The translations under genes were made by a program, and so were the position numbers. A DNA stretch of 64,000 nt, taken from the NCBI GenBank assembly GCA_000721275.1, contig JOFO01000003.1, positions 1 to 64,000 of the forward strand. The letters are read 5' to 3'. This DNA is from Microtetraspora glauca (GTDB lineage Bacteria; Actinomycetota; Actinomycetes; Streptomycetales; Streptomycetaceae). Below are positions 24,181-31,414 of the stretch, piece by piece. The notes under the pieces are model-generated. The model saw only the letters and a list, made by a program, of their open reading frames with translations, did not search any database and had not been told where the DNA came from. Every line of letters starts with the position of its first letter. Within the stretch, counting starts at the first letter, position 1.

Positions 24181-25965
24181 GTGACCCGACGCATCGACGA
24201 CTACGCCCTGATCGGCGATCTCCAGACCGCCGCGCTCGTCGGCCGCGACGGCTCGATCGACTGGCTCTGCCTCCCCCGCTTCGACTCCGCCGCCTGCTTC
24301 GCCGCCCTCCTCGGCGACGAGGACAACGGCCACTGGCGGATCGCCCCCCGGGGCGCCGGCACCTGCACCTCCCGCCGGTACGCCGAGGACACCCTGGTCC
24401 TGGAGACCTTCTGGGAGACCCGCACCGGCAGCGTCAAGGTCGTCGACTTCATGCCCCAGCGGGACCGCGCCCCGGACGTCGTCCGGATCGTCGAGGGCCT
24501 CAGCGGCCGCGTCGACATGAGCGCCGTGCTCCGCCTCCGCTTCGACTACGGCTCCGTCGTGCCGTGGATGCGGCGCTCGGAAGGCCACCGCGTCGCCGTC
24601 GCCGGACCCGACGCCGTCTGGCTGCGCAGCGAACCCGCCGTGAAGACCTGGGGCCAGCAGTACGCCACCTGCTCCTCCTTCACCGTCGCCGCCGGCGAGA
24701 AGGTCGCCTTCGTGCTCACCTGGCACCCCTCGCACGAACACCGGCCCGCGCTCGTCGACCCCTTCGAGGCCCTGGAGCACGCGCTCGCCGACTGGCGCGC
24801 CTGGACCGCCCGCTGCGCCTACCGGGGCCCGTACCGCTCCGCAGTGGTCCGCTCCCTCATCACCCTCAAGGCGCTCACCTACGCCCCCACCGGCGGGATC
24901 GTCGCCGCCCCCACCACCTCGCTGCCGGAGGAGATCGGCGGCGTGCGGAACTGGGACTACCGGTCCTGCTGGCTGCGCGACTCCTCCCTCACCCTCGGCG
25001 CGCTGCTCGCCGCCGGATACGCCGACGAGGCCGCCGCCTGGCGCGACTGGCTGCTCCGCTCGGTCGCCGGCGACCCCGCCGACCTCCAGATCATGTACGG
25101 CCCGGCCGGCGAGCGGCGGCTCCCCGAACTCACGCTGCCCTGGCTGCGCGGCTACGCCGGCTCGGCCCCGGTGCGGATCGGGAACGCGGCCGTCGAGCAG
25201 TTCCAGCTCGACGTGTACGGCGAGGTCATGGACTCCCTGCACCTGGCGCGGGAGGCCGGCATCCCGCCCGAGCGGCACGCCTGGAACCTCCAGCTGAGCC
25301 TGCTCGGCTTCCTGGAGTCGCACTGGCGCGAACCCGACGAGGGGCTGTGGGAGGTGCGCGGCCCGCGCCGCCACTTCACCCACTCCAAGGTGATGGCCTG
25401 GGTCGCGGCCGACCGGGCGGTGCGGACCCTGGAGGCCGACCGGTCGCTGCCCGGGGAGCCGGACCGCTGGCGGGCGCTGCGAGACGCGATCCACGCGGAC
25501 GTCTGCGCGAAGGCGTACGACCCGGTGCGGAACACCTTCACCCAGTCGTACGGCTCGGCCGGGCTCGACGCCGCCACCCTGCTGATCCCCCGGGTCGGGT
25601 TCCTGCCGCCGGACGACCCCCGGGTCGTCGGCACGGTGGACGCGGTGCGGGCCGAGCTCACCCACGAGGGCTTCCTGCGGCGCTACACCCCCGACTCCCG
25701 CGCGATCGACGGACTGCCGGGGCGCGAGGGCACGTTCCTCGTCTGCTCCTTCTGGCTCGCCGACGCGCTGCGCATGACCGGGCGCCGGGAGGAGGCCCGG
25801 GAGCTGTTCGAGCGGCTGGTGCGGCTCACCAACGACGTGGGGCTGCTGGCGGAGGAGTACGACCCGGTGAGCGGCCGGCAGCTCGGCAACTTCCCGCAGG
25901 CGTTCAGCCACGTCGGCCTGGTGGGGACGGCGCTCGCGCTGCCCTGGGACGAGACGGCAGGATAG
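24181..25965 (+). CDS. Glycoside hydrolase family 15 protein, trehalase-like
   Basis: A 594-residue GH15 protein of the bacterial trehalase/glucoamylase type. The N-terminal domain begins RIDDYALIGDLQTAALVGRD ... SIDWLCLPRFDSAACF, and the (alpha/alpha)6 catalytic domain includes GGVRNWDYRSCWLRDSSLTL, GFLESHWREPDEGLWEVRGP and LLAEEYDPVSGRQLGNFPQA, where conserved glutamates serve as acid and base. Length and these motifs match the actinobacterial GH15 trehalases, which cleave alpha,alpha-trehalose to glucose. No signal peptide, so cytoplasmic. The GTG start lies 34 bases after the SURF1 stop. It runs into the SDR gene with a 4-base gap. Confidence 0.9.
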   Translation: MTRRIDDYALIGDLQTAALVGRDGSIDWLCLPRFDSAACFAALLGDEDNGHWRIAPRGAGTCTSRRYAEDTLVLETFWETRTGSVKVVDFMPQRDRAPDVVRIVEGLSGRVDMSAVLRLRFDYGSVVPWMRRSEGHRVAVAGPDAVWLRSEPAVKTWGQQYATCSSFTVAAGEKVAFVLTWHPSHEHRPALVDPFEALEHALADWRAWTARCAYRGPYRSAVVRSLITLKALTYAPTGGIVAAPTTSLPEEIGGVRNWDYRSCWLRDSSLTLGALLAAGYADEAAAWRDWLLRSVAGDPADLQIMYGPAGERRLPELTLPWLRGYAGSAPVRIGNAAVEQFQLDVYGEVMDSLHLAREAGIPPERHAWNLQLSLLGFLESHWREPDEGLWEVRGPRRHFTHSKVMAWVAADRAVRTLEADRSLPGEPDRWRALRDAIHADVCAKAYDPVRNTFTQSYGSAGLDAATLLIPRVGFLPPDDPRVVGTVDAVRAELTHEGFLRRYTPDSRAIDGLPGREGTFLVCSFWLADALRMTGRREEARELFERLVRLTNDVGLLAEEYDPVSGRQLGNFPQAFSHVGLVGTALALPWDETAG

Positions 25966-25969
25966 GCCC

Positions 25970-26725
25970 ATGGATCTTGGACTGAAGGACCGCGTGTACG
26001 TCGTCACCGGCGCGACCCGGGGACTGGGCCGGGCCTCCGCGGAGGCGCTGCTCGCCGAGGGCGCCCGGGTGCTGATCACCGGCCGCCGGGAGGCGACCGT
26101 CGCCGAGGCCGTCGCCGAGCTGGGCGAGGGCGCGGCGGGCGTCGCCGCCGACAACGACGACCCGGCGACCCCGGCCCGGCTGATCGCGGAGGCCCGCGCC
26201 CGGTTCGGCGGCTTCGACGGCATCCTCATCAGCGTCGGCGGCCCGGCGCCGGGCTTCGCCGCGGACAACACCGACGAGGAGTGGGCGGCGGCCTTCGGCA
26301 CCGTCTTCCTCGGCGCGGTGCGGCTCGCCCGGGCGGCGGCCGAGACGCTGGGCGAGGGCGGGGTGATCGGCTTCGTCCTGTCGCAGTCGGTGCACGAGCC
26401 GATCGCGGGCCTGACCATCTCGAACGGGCTCCGCCCCGGCCTCGCCGGCTTCGCGAAGTCCCTCGCCAACGACCTGGGGCCGCGCGGGATCCGGGTGGTC
26501 GGTCTGCTGCCGAGCCGGATCGACACCGACCGGGTGCGGCAGCTCGACGCGCTGTCGGGCGACGCGGAGGCCGCCCGCTCGGCCAACGAGCTGGCGATCC
26601 CGCTGCGCCGCTACGGCACCCCGGAGGAGTTCGGCCGCACGGCCGCCTTCGTCCTCTCCCCCGCCGCGTCCTACCTGACGGGGCTGATGCTGCCGGTGGA
26701 CGGCGGCGCCCGCCGCGGCTTCTGA
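25970..26725 (+). CDS. SDR-fold protein lacking the catalytic Tyr and Lys
   Basis: A 251-residue classical-length SDR with an intact cofactor loop (TGATRGLG, residues 14-21), a DNDD acidic patch and the C-terminal LPVDGGARRGF. The active-site helix is unusual: after the Ser at 138-140 the sequence is VHEPIAGLTISNGLRPGLAG, so Ser151 and Arg155 stand where Tyr and Lys of YxxxK would be. Other Streptomyces SDRs with a similar NGLRPG helix exist to my recollection, so this may be a natural subgroup, with changed or no oxidoreductase chemistry. It is 4 bases after the GH15 gene and probably in its operon. Confidence 0.85.
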   Translation: MDLGLKDRVYVVTGATRGLGRASAEALLAEGARVLITGRREATVAEAVAELGEGAAGVAADNDDPATPARLIAEARARFGGFDGILISVGGPAPGFAADNTDEEWAAAFGTVFLGAVRLARAAAETLGEGGVIGFVLSQSVHEPIAGLTISNGLRPGLAGFAKSLANDLGPRGIRVVGLLPSRIDTDRVRQLDALSGDAEAARSANELAIPLRRYGTPEEFGRTAAFVLSPAASYLTGLMLPVDGGARRGF

Positions 26726-26750
26726 CGGCGGTCCGGCGGGGGGCCGGGCG

Positions 26751-27350
26751 TCAGGTGACCCGGCGGGCCCGGTGCTTGACCGCGCGGAGCCGGGCCTCGG
26801 TGGGCAGGGCGTCCAGGCCCGCCGAGGAACGGGCGCGGGCCAGCGCCTCGCCGCTGAGGCCGGCCAGCGCCTCGCCCGGGGAGGCGTACGGCTCCAGCTG
26901 GAGCGCGATCCGGGTGCGGGGGGCGCTGCGGCGGCCGGTGAGGGCCACCTTGGCCTGGGCCACGCCGTCCTGGGCGGCGGCGTCCGCCTCCAGGGCGCCC
27001 GCCAGGGCCCGGCCGCGCACCGCGGCGGCCTCGCCGTCGCCGGTGTCGACCAGGACCTCGGCGAGCCGCGCGCGGCGGAACTGGGCGAGCAGCCACCACA
27101 GGGCGAGCAGGACGAGGACGCCGAGGACGGCGATGACGGTCGGCCACCACCAGCCCTCGTCGCGCCACCGCGTCCGGTCGGCGGCGGTCAGGAGCACGTC
27201 GTCGGGGCCCGACCAGGGCCACCAGGACGGGACGGGCAGGTCGAGGCCGGCGGCGAGGACGGCGCCGCCGGCGGCGACGAGGAGCAGCCCGGCGAGGCCG
27301 AGCAGGACGCGGTTGACCCGCCGCAGGACGGCGGTGACGGGTGCGTTCAC
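26751..27350 (-). CDS. amaP: AmaP-type alkaline shock membrane anchor
   Basis: A 199-residue protein with two transmembrane helices (about 13-35 and 66-88) and a cytoplasmic C-terminal domain ending in a basic stretch. This is the layout of AmaP, which in Firmicutes anchors Asp23 to the membrane. It is the last gene of a block with two Asp23-family genes and a DUF6286 gene, which supports the call. The start is a GTG, 7 bases after the DUF6286 stop. Confidence 0.8.
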   Translation of the reverse strand: MNAPVTAVLRRVNRVLLGLAGLLLVAAGGAVLAAGLDLPVPSWWPWSGPDDVLLTAADRTRWRDEGWWWPTVIAVLGVLVLLALWWLLAQFRRARLAEVLVDTGDGEAAAVRGRALAGALEADAAAQDGVAQAKVALTGRRSAPRTRIALQLEPYASPGEALAGLSGEALARARSSAGLDALPTEARLRAVKHRARRVT

Positions 27351-27357
27351 GGGCGGG

Positions 27358-28062
27358 TCACCCCTTCGGGGACGGGCGGTCGACCCGGACGGTCAGCGCG
27401 GGCGGGCGGGCCAGCCCGAGCTCCGCGATGCCGGCGGTGAGGACGTTCCGGACGTCGGTGCGGACGTCGTCGAGCGGGCGGAAGTGGGAGACGGCCCGGA
27501 CGGCGACCTTGGCGCGGCCGACCCGGACCTTCACGGACTGCACGCCGGAGACCTCCATGGCGCGGTCGCGCAGGGCGAGCGCGGCGGCGTCCCGGTCGAG
27601 GCCGGCCCGCACGTCGGGGTGGGTGCGGCGCATCGGCAGCACGCCCCGCAGGCCGGGGGTGACCGCCAGCACCAGCAGCCAGAGGCCCAGGAGGACGACG
27701 GCGGCGGCCACCGCGAGGGTGGCGGCGCTGTCGAGGGGCCGGGTCGCGAGCGCGTCGGCGAGTTCGCGCCGCCAGCTCATGGCGGTGCGGTCGGCGCGGA
27801 CGGCGGCGACGTCGTACAGCAGCAGACCGGTGCCGGCGAGGACGGCGGCGGCGAGCAGCGCGGCGGGGACGCGCCGGACGGACCAGAAGCGCCGGACCCG
27901 CGCGGTGCCGGGGTCGTCGGCGAGGACGGGGACGCCGCCGGCGACGCTCGCGCCGCCCGGGCCGCCCGCGTCCCCGCCGTCGGTGCCGTCGCCGGGGCCG
28001 GGGCCCGGGTCGGTGCCGGGGCCGGTCCGCCGGGGGTCGAGGGGCCGTTCGGGTGTCGTCAT
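27358..28062 (-). CDS. DUF6286-type membrane protein of the Asp23 block
   Basis: A 234-residue protein. The first 60 residues are disordered and rich in Gly, Pro and Asp; two hydrophobic helices follow (about 70-92 and 117-140) and then a soluble domain (ALALRDRAMEVSGVQSVKVR ... VSHFRPL) with Asp23-like strand/helix pattern. It overlaps the upstream Asp23-family gene by four bases (ATGA). Position and domain pattern suggest a second membrane partner for Asp23-type proteins; there is no known activity. Confidence 0.75.
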   Translation of the reverse strand: MTTPERPLDPRRTGPGTDPGPGPGDGTDGGDAGGPGGASVAGGVPVLADDPGTARVRRFWSVRRVPAALLAAAVLAGTGLLLYDVAAVRADRTAMSWRRELADALATRPLDSAATLAVAAAVVLLGLWLLVLAVTPGLRGVLPMRRTHPDVRAGLDRDAAALALRDRAMEVSGVQSVKVRVGRAKVAVRAVSHFRPLDDVRTDVRNVLTAGIAELGLARPPALTVRVDRPSPKG

Positions 28063-28418
28063 GCGAGCCGGCCCTTCCTGGCGGCGGGAGTGGTGTGCGG
28101 GGAGTGGAGCCGCTCGACGTGCACGGAGACCTCGTGGACCTCCATCCCGACCAGCTCCTCGACCCGGCTGCGGACCCGGCCGCGTACGGCTCCGCAGCGA
28201 CGGCCGATGTCGGTCGGGTAGCCGAGTTCGAGGCTGACCGAGATGCGGGCGGCGTCCCGGTGGACGACGACCGAGGCGTGCGGCCCGTGGCCGCCCTCCG
28301 GCACGCCGCCCAGGGCTTCCCGGGCGGCCTGCGCGGAGATCTTCGCGACCACCCGGTCGGCGATCGTGGTCGCGCCCCGTTCACGTACCGGAGGCCGTGC
28401 CGTCGGATCCGTGGGCAC
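28059..28418 (-). CDS. Asp23/Gls24-family protein, short paralogue
   Basis: A 119-residue member of the Asp23/Gls24 envelope-stress family: GATTIADRVVAKISAQAARE opens the domain, and MEVHEVSVHVERL is the last strand. It lacks the acidic tail of the other paralogue at 28664. Start is a GTG with no strong ribosome site. The stop overlaps the DUF6286 start. Confidence 0.8.
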   Translation of the reverse strand: MPTDPTARPPVRERGATTIADRVVAKISAQAAREALGGVPEGGHGPHASVVVHRDAARISVSLELGYPTDIGRRCGAVRGRVRSRVEELVGMEVHEVSVHVERLHSPHTTPAARKGRLA

Positions 28419-28424
28419 CCGGCG

Positions 28425-28616
28425 TCACCGCCGCCGGTCGCCACGGTCGCGGCCCCGGAGCAGGTCGCCGGGTTCGAGGTCGCCGTCGAGGAAGCGGCCG
28501 ACCACGAAGCCGATCGCCCCCAAGGCCGCGACCAGCAGGAACGCCCCGAAGCCGCCGAAGTATCCGGCGAAGCCGAGACCCATGCCGGCCAGCAGGCCGA
28601 CCACCGCCATGCTCAT
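28425..28616 (-). CDS. Small membrane protein within the Asp23 block
   Basis: A 63-residue protein starting MSMAVVGLLAGMGLGFAGYF with two glycine-rich hydrophobic helices and a strongly charged, Arg/Asp-rich tail. It lies between the two Asp23-family genes, 6 bases before the next start. GGAAAGGGG lies just before the ATG. Small proteins of this kind accompany actinobacterial Asp23 genes; function unknown. Confidence 0.78.
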   Translation of the reverse strand: MSMAVVGLLAGMGLGFAGYFGGFGAFLLVAALGAIGFVVGRFLDGDLEPGDLLRGRDRGDRRR

Positions 28617-28663
28617 GTGCTGAACCCCTTTCCGAGGTGTGCGGGTGCCTTGCCCGTGGACGG

Positions 28664-29119
28664 CTACTGGAGCCGCGACTCGGGCTCCTCTTCCTCGTCG
28701 TCGGGCAGCTTCACGTCGCTGACCGCGATGTTGACCTCGACGACCTCCAGGCCGGTCATCCGTTCCACGGCCGCGATCACGTTCTCGCGGACGGCTCCGG
28801 CGACGTCGTTGATGGAGACGCCGTAGTCGACGACGATCTCCAGGTCGAGGGCGGTCTGCACCTCGCCGACCTCGACCTTCACGCCGCGGGTGACGCTCGA
28901 CTTGCCGCCGCCCCCGCCGGGGACCCGGTCGCGCACGGCGCCGAAGGTGCGGGAGAGGCCGCTGCCCATGGCGTGGACGCCGACGACGTCCCGGGCGGCC
29001 ATTCCGGCGATCTTCTCGACCACGCCGTCGGCGATGGTGGTGCGGCCCCGGGTGGCGGCGGCACCGCCGCCCTTGCGGGTGATCTGGGTGCTCTCGGCGC
29101 TGCGTTCGCTGTCCGTCAT
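28664..29119 (-). CDS. Asp23/Gls24-family envelope stress protein
   Basis: A 151-residue Asp23/Gls24 protein and first gene of the block. The domain starts at TTIADGVVEKIAGMAARDVV (residue about 27) and ends with LEVVEVNIAVSDVKL, followed by an acidic tail (DDEEEEPES). Family members coat the inner face of the membrane and respond to cell-wall or alkaline stress in Firmicutes. The gene is divergent from the 29214 gene with 94 bases between. Confidence 0.85.
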   Translation of the reverse strand: MTDSERSAESTQITRKGGGAAATRGRTTIADGVVEKIAGMAARDVVGVHAMGSGLSRTFGAVRDRVPGGGGGKSSVTRGVKVEVGEVQTALDLEIVVDYGVSINDVAGAVRENVIAAVERMTGLEVVEVNIAVSDVKLPDDEEEEPESRLQ

Positions 29120-29213
29120 CTAGATTCAGCCCCTTTCGGGTTATTTCGGGCTTCTTGGCCCACACTAAGGGCGGTTCCCCGACACCGCTCCGGGGATACG
29201 GCAGGCTGGGGCA

Positions 29214-29894
29214 ATGACGATGGGTGACGGATGGGCCGAGGTGGTGCGCGACCGCTTGGCGCCGGGCAGGCTGCTGCCGCTCGGCACGGCGGCGGACGGC
29301 GTGTGGCTCGCGGAGCGCGCGGCCCGGCAGGTGCTGGAGCGGGCGGTGCTCGCGGTACGGGGCGCGGTGCCGGGTCCGCTGCGGATCGGCGCGGCGGAGG
29401 AGGCTCCGGAGGCGGTGCCGGGGCCGTTCCCGGTGCCGCCGGGCGGGGTGCCGGCGGGACCGCTGCGGATCACGGCGGAGCTGGCGGTGGTGGCGTCCGG
29501 GCGGCCGCTGCCGGAGACGGCGGGGGAGGTGCGGGAGGCGCTGCTCGCGGCGGCGCGGGGGCTCGACCTGGCGGTGACGGAGGTCGACCTGCGGGTGGCG
29601 GAGCTGCTGGAGGAGGCGCCCGCGCCCGGAGAACCGGCTCCCCCGCCGCCGGACCGGACTCCGCCCGCGTCCGAGGACCCGGCGGGCCGGGCGGTGCTGG
29701 CGGTGCCGGGCGTGGTGGCGCTGGCGGACGCACTGGGCGCGCCGGTGCACCGGACGGCGGACGCGGTCCGGGTGGAGTGCGCGGTGGCGGTGGGGCGCCC
29801 GCCGGCGGAGGTGGCCCGGGCGGCGCGCGCGGCGGCGGCCACGGCGGCCCCGGAGGGTGCCGCGGTCACGGTGGTGGTGACGGAGCTGCGCTGA
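29214..29894 (+). CDS. Conserved Ala/Pro-rich protein beside the Asp23 block
   Basis: A 226-residue protein with no transmembrane segment, two repeats of an Asp23-like strand-helix pattern (residues 40-130 and 155-226, ending AVTVVVTELR) and a Pro-rich linker between. Streptomyces annotation often calls such proteins nucleopolyhedrovirus P10 family, which I consider a weak name. Its position, divergent from Asp23 genes, and the repeated TEVDLRV/VTVVVTEL strands suggest a relative of the Asp23 group. ATG 29214 or 29220. Confidence 0.7.
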   Translation: MTMGDGWAEVVRDRLAPGRLLPLGTAADGVWLAERAARQVLERAVLAVRGAVPGPLRIGAAEEAPEAVPGPFPVPPGGVPAGPLRITAELAVVASGRPLPETAGEVREALLAAARGLDLAVTEVDLRVAELLEEAPAPGEPAPPPPDRTPPASEDPAGRAVLAVPGVVALADALGAPVHRTADAVRVECAVAVGRPPAEVARAARAAAATAAPEGAAVTVVVTELR

Positions 29895-29905
29895 CGCGCC
29901 GGGGT

Positions 29906-29931
29906 CCGGGCCGGCGCGCGGGCCGGCCCGG
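29906..29931. terminator. Bidirectional terminator between converging genes
   Basis: CCGGGCCGGC (29906-29915) pairs perfectly with 29922-29931 around a 6-base loop, in the 44 bases between the converging 29214 and enoyl-CoA hydratase genes. Confidence 0.6.
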
Positions 29932-29938
29932 GCGGGCG

Positions 29939-30739
29939 TCAGTCGCCGAGGCCGGCCAGGTCGCGCAGGCGGCGGGCCTGGGCGGCGCGCTCGGCGACGC
30001 GCTGCTCCTCGTACGAGCGGCCGGCGGCACCCTGGAGCAGCGCCTTGGTCTCGACGACCGCGTCGCGCGGCGCGGCGAGCAGGGCGGCGCTCAGGTCCCG
30101 TACCGTCGCGTCGAGTTCGGCGGCGGGCACGGCGATGTTGGCCAGGCCGATGCGCTCGGCCTCGTCGGCGTGGACGAAGCGGCCGGTGGCGCAGATCTCC
30201 AGCGCGCGGGCGTAGCCGACGAGCGACACGAGCGGGTGCGTCCCGGTGAGGTCGGGGACGAGGCCCAGGCTGGTCTCGCGCATCGCGAACTGCACGTCCT
30301 CGGCGACGACCCGCAGGTCGCAGGCGAGGGCGAGCTGGAAGCCCGCACCGATGGCGTGGCCCTGGACGGCCGCGATGGACACGAGGTCGCTGCGGCGCCA
30401 CCAGGTGAACGCCTCCTGGTACTCGGCGATGACCGCGTCGAGGTCCGCGTCGGACCCGCGCGCCATGTCGAGGAAGGACGGCTCCCCGTCGAAGCCCTCG
30501 GGCGTGAACGCCTGCCGGTCGAGTCCGGCGGAGAAGGACTTGCCCTCACCCCGCAGGACGACGATCCGCACGCTGCCCGGAAGAGACCGGCCGGCTTCCG
30601 TCAACGCCCGCCACAGAGCGGGAGACTGGGCGTTGCGCTTCGCCGGGTTGGTCAGGGTCACCGTGGCAACGGCGTCCTCGACGGTGAGCCGTACACCGTC
30701 CTTGTCGAAGACGAGCTGGGAGTCGTCGGGCGTGGTCAT
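29939..30739 (-). CDS. Enoyl-CoA hydratase/isomerase family protein
   Basis: A 266-residue crotonase-fold protein. The oxyanion-hole regions are KSFSAGLDRQAF and AAVQGHAIGAGFQLALACDL, and the helix SLGLVPDLTGTHPL follows. One of the two catalytic glutamates of true hydratases appears replaced (Asp in LVPDLTGT), so isomerase, hydrolase or other activity is possible. I chose the ATG at 30739 because GGAGGCGCC lies directly upstream. Confidence 0.85.
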   Translation of the reverse strand: MTTPDDSQLVFDKDGVRLTVEDAVATVTLTNPAKRNAQSPALWRALTEAGRSLPGSVRIVVLRGEGKSFSAGLDRQAFTPEGFDGEPSFLDMARGSDADLDAVIAEYQEAFTWWRRSDLVSIAAVQGHAIGAGFQLALACDLRVVAEDVQFAMRETSLGLVPDLTGTHPLVSLVGYARALEICATGRFVHADEAERIGLANIAVPAAELDATVRDLSAALLAAPRDAVVETKALLQGAAGRSYEEQRVAERAAQARRLRDLAGLGD

Positions 30740-30802
30740 GGGGCGCCTCCGGTTCCGGTGCAGCACTGCATCCGATGCTAAGTGACTGCACAGTAACCAC
30801 CG

Positions 30803-30849
30803 GGTCGGTCGCAGGACCGACCGGGTGCCCACCGGGAGGGTCCCGGTGG
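30803..30849 (-). terminator. Two hairpins after the HTH gene
   Basis: CCACCGGGA-GGG-TCCCGGTGG (30829-30849) is a 9-bp stem 23 bases past the HTH-gene stop, and GGTCGGTC-gcag-GACCGACC (30803-30822) is a second 8-bp stem. Together they probably end transcription of the HTH gene before the hydratase promoter. Confidence 0.6.
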
Positions 30850-30871
30850 ACCGGTCGAGCCGCCCCCGGCG

Positions 30872-31093
30872 TCAGGCCGAGGCTGCCTTCTTGCCCCGGG
30901 TCGCTCCGCCGCGACCACGCAGCGTCACTCCGGATTCGCTGAGCATCCGGTGGACGAATCCGTAGGAGCGGCCCGTTTCCTCGGCCAGCGCCCGGATGCT
31001 CGCACCGGAGTCGTACTTCTTCTTCAGGTCTGCCGCGAGCTTGTCGCGCGCGGCGCCGGTCACCCGGCTGCCCTTCTTCAGAGTCTCGGCCAC
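30872..31093 (-). CDS. Small helix-turn-helix DNA-binding protein
   Basis: A 73-residue protein with a lysine-rich head, an HTH (SIRALAEETGRSYGFVHRML, residues 32-51) of resolvase/Hin-like type and a basic Arg/Gly/Lys tail (RGRGGATRGKKAASA). Conserved in actinobacteria; target unknown. The GTG start at 31093 is preceded by GAGGAGG. The longer open frame upstream is not protein-like. Confidence 0.82.
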   Translation of the reverse strand: MAETLKKGSRVTGAARDKLAADLKKKYDSGASIRALAEETGRSYGFVHRMLSESGVTLRGRGGATRGKKAASA

Positions 31094-31414
31094 CCGTGCC
31101 TCCTCATGGGAAGTGCGCTCTGGACTTCTCATGATCACCCCTCCCCGTCCTCCTGGCCACCCATTCGACAAGGTCCGTCCTGCCGGGTTTGCGGACGAGT
31201 ACGGCGTCCTCACGATCGGAAGCTGTCATTCCGCGCGGCTGGAACCCGACGGTCGGATGAATGGATCAAGGGACCGGCAGGTCAGCACCATCGTCCGAAC
31301 ATGCGTACGGCACGAGCCCTGCCGGAAGGATTCGGCAGAGGCCCGCGCCGTGGGTACGAGACCTTCTCACTCAGATGACGGATCCGGCGATGAGCCGAAT
31401 GATCCAGTGCGGGC
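31094..31414. other. Gene-free stretch between HTH and ABC-F genes
   Basis: These 321 bases contain no gene or RNA I can support. ORFs here are short and without typical codon bias, and no tRNA-like T-loop is seen. The left end must carry the HTH-gene promoter; the right end follows the ABC-F stop, but I see no strong terminator hairpin. Confidence 0.4.

Noticed and set aside
31100..31410. Possible tRNA or small RNA in the gap between HTH and ABC-F genes
   Set aside because: No T-loop consensus, no cloverleaf and no strong hairpin were found by reading.
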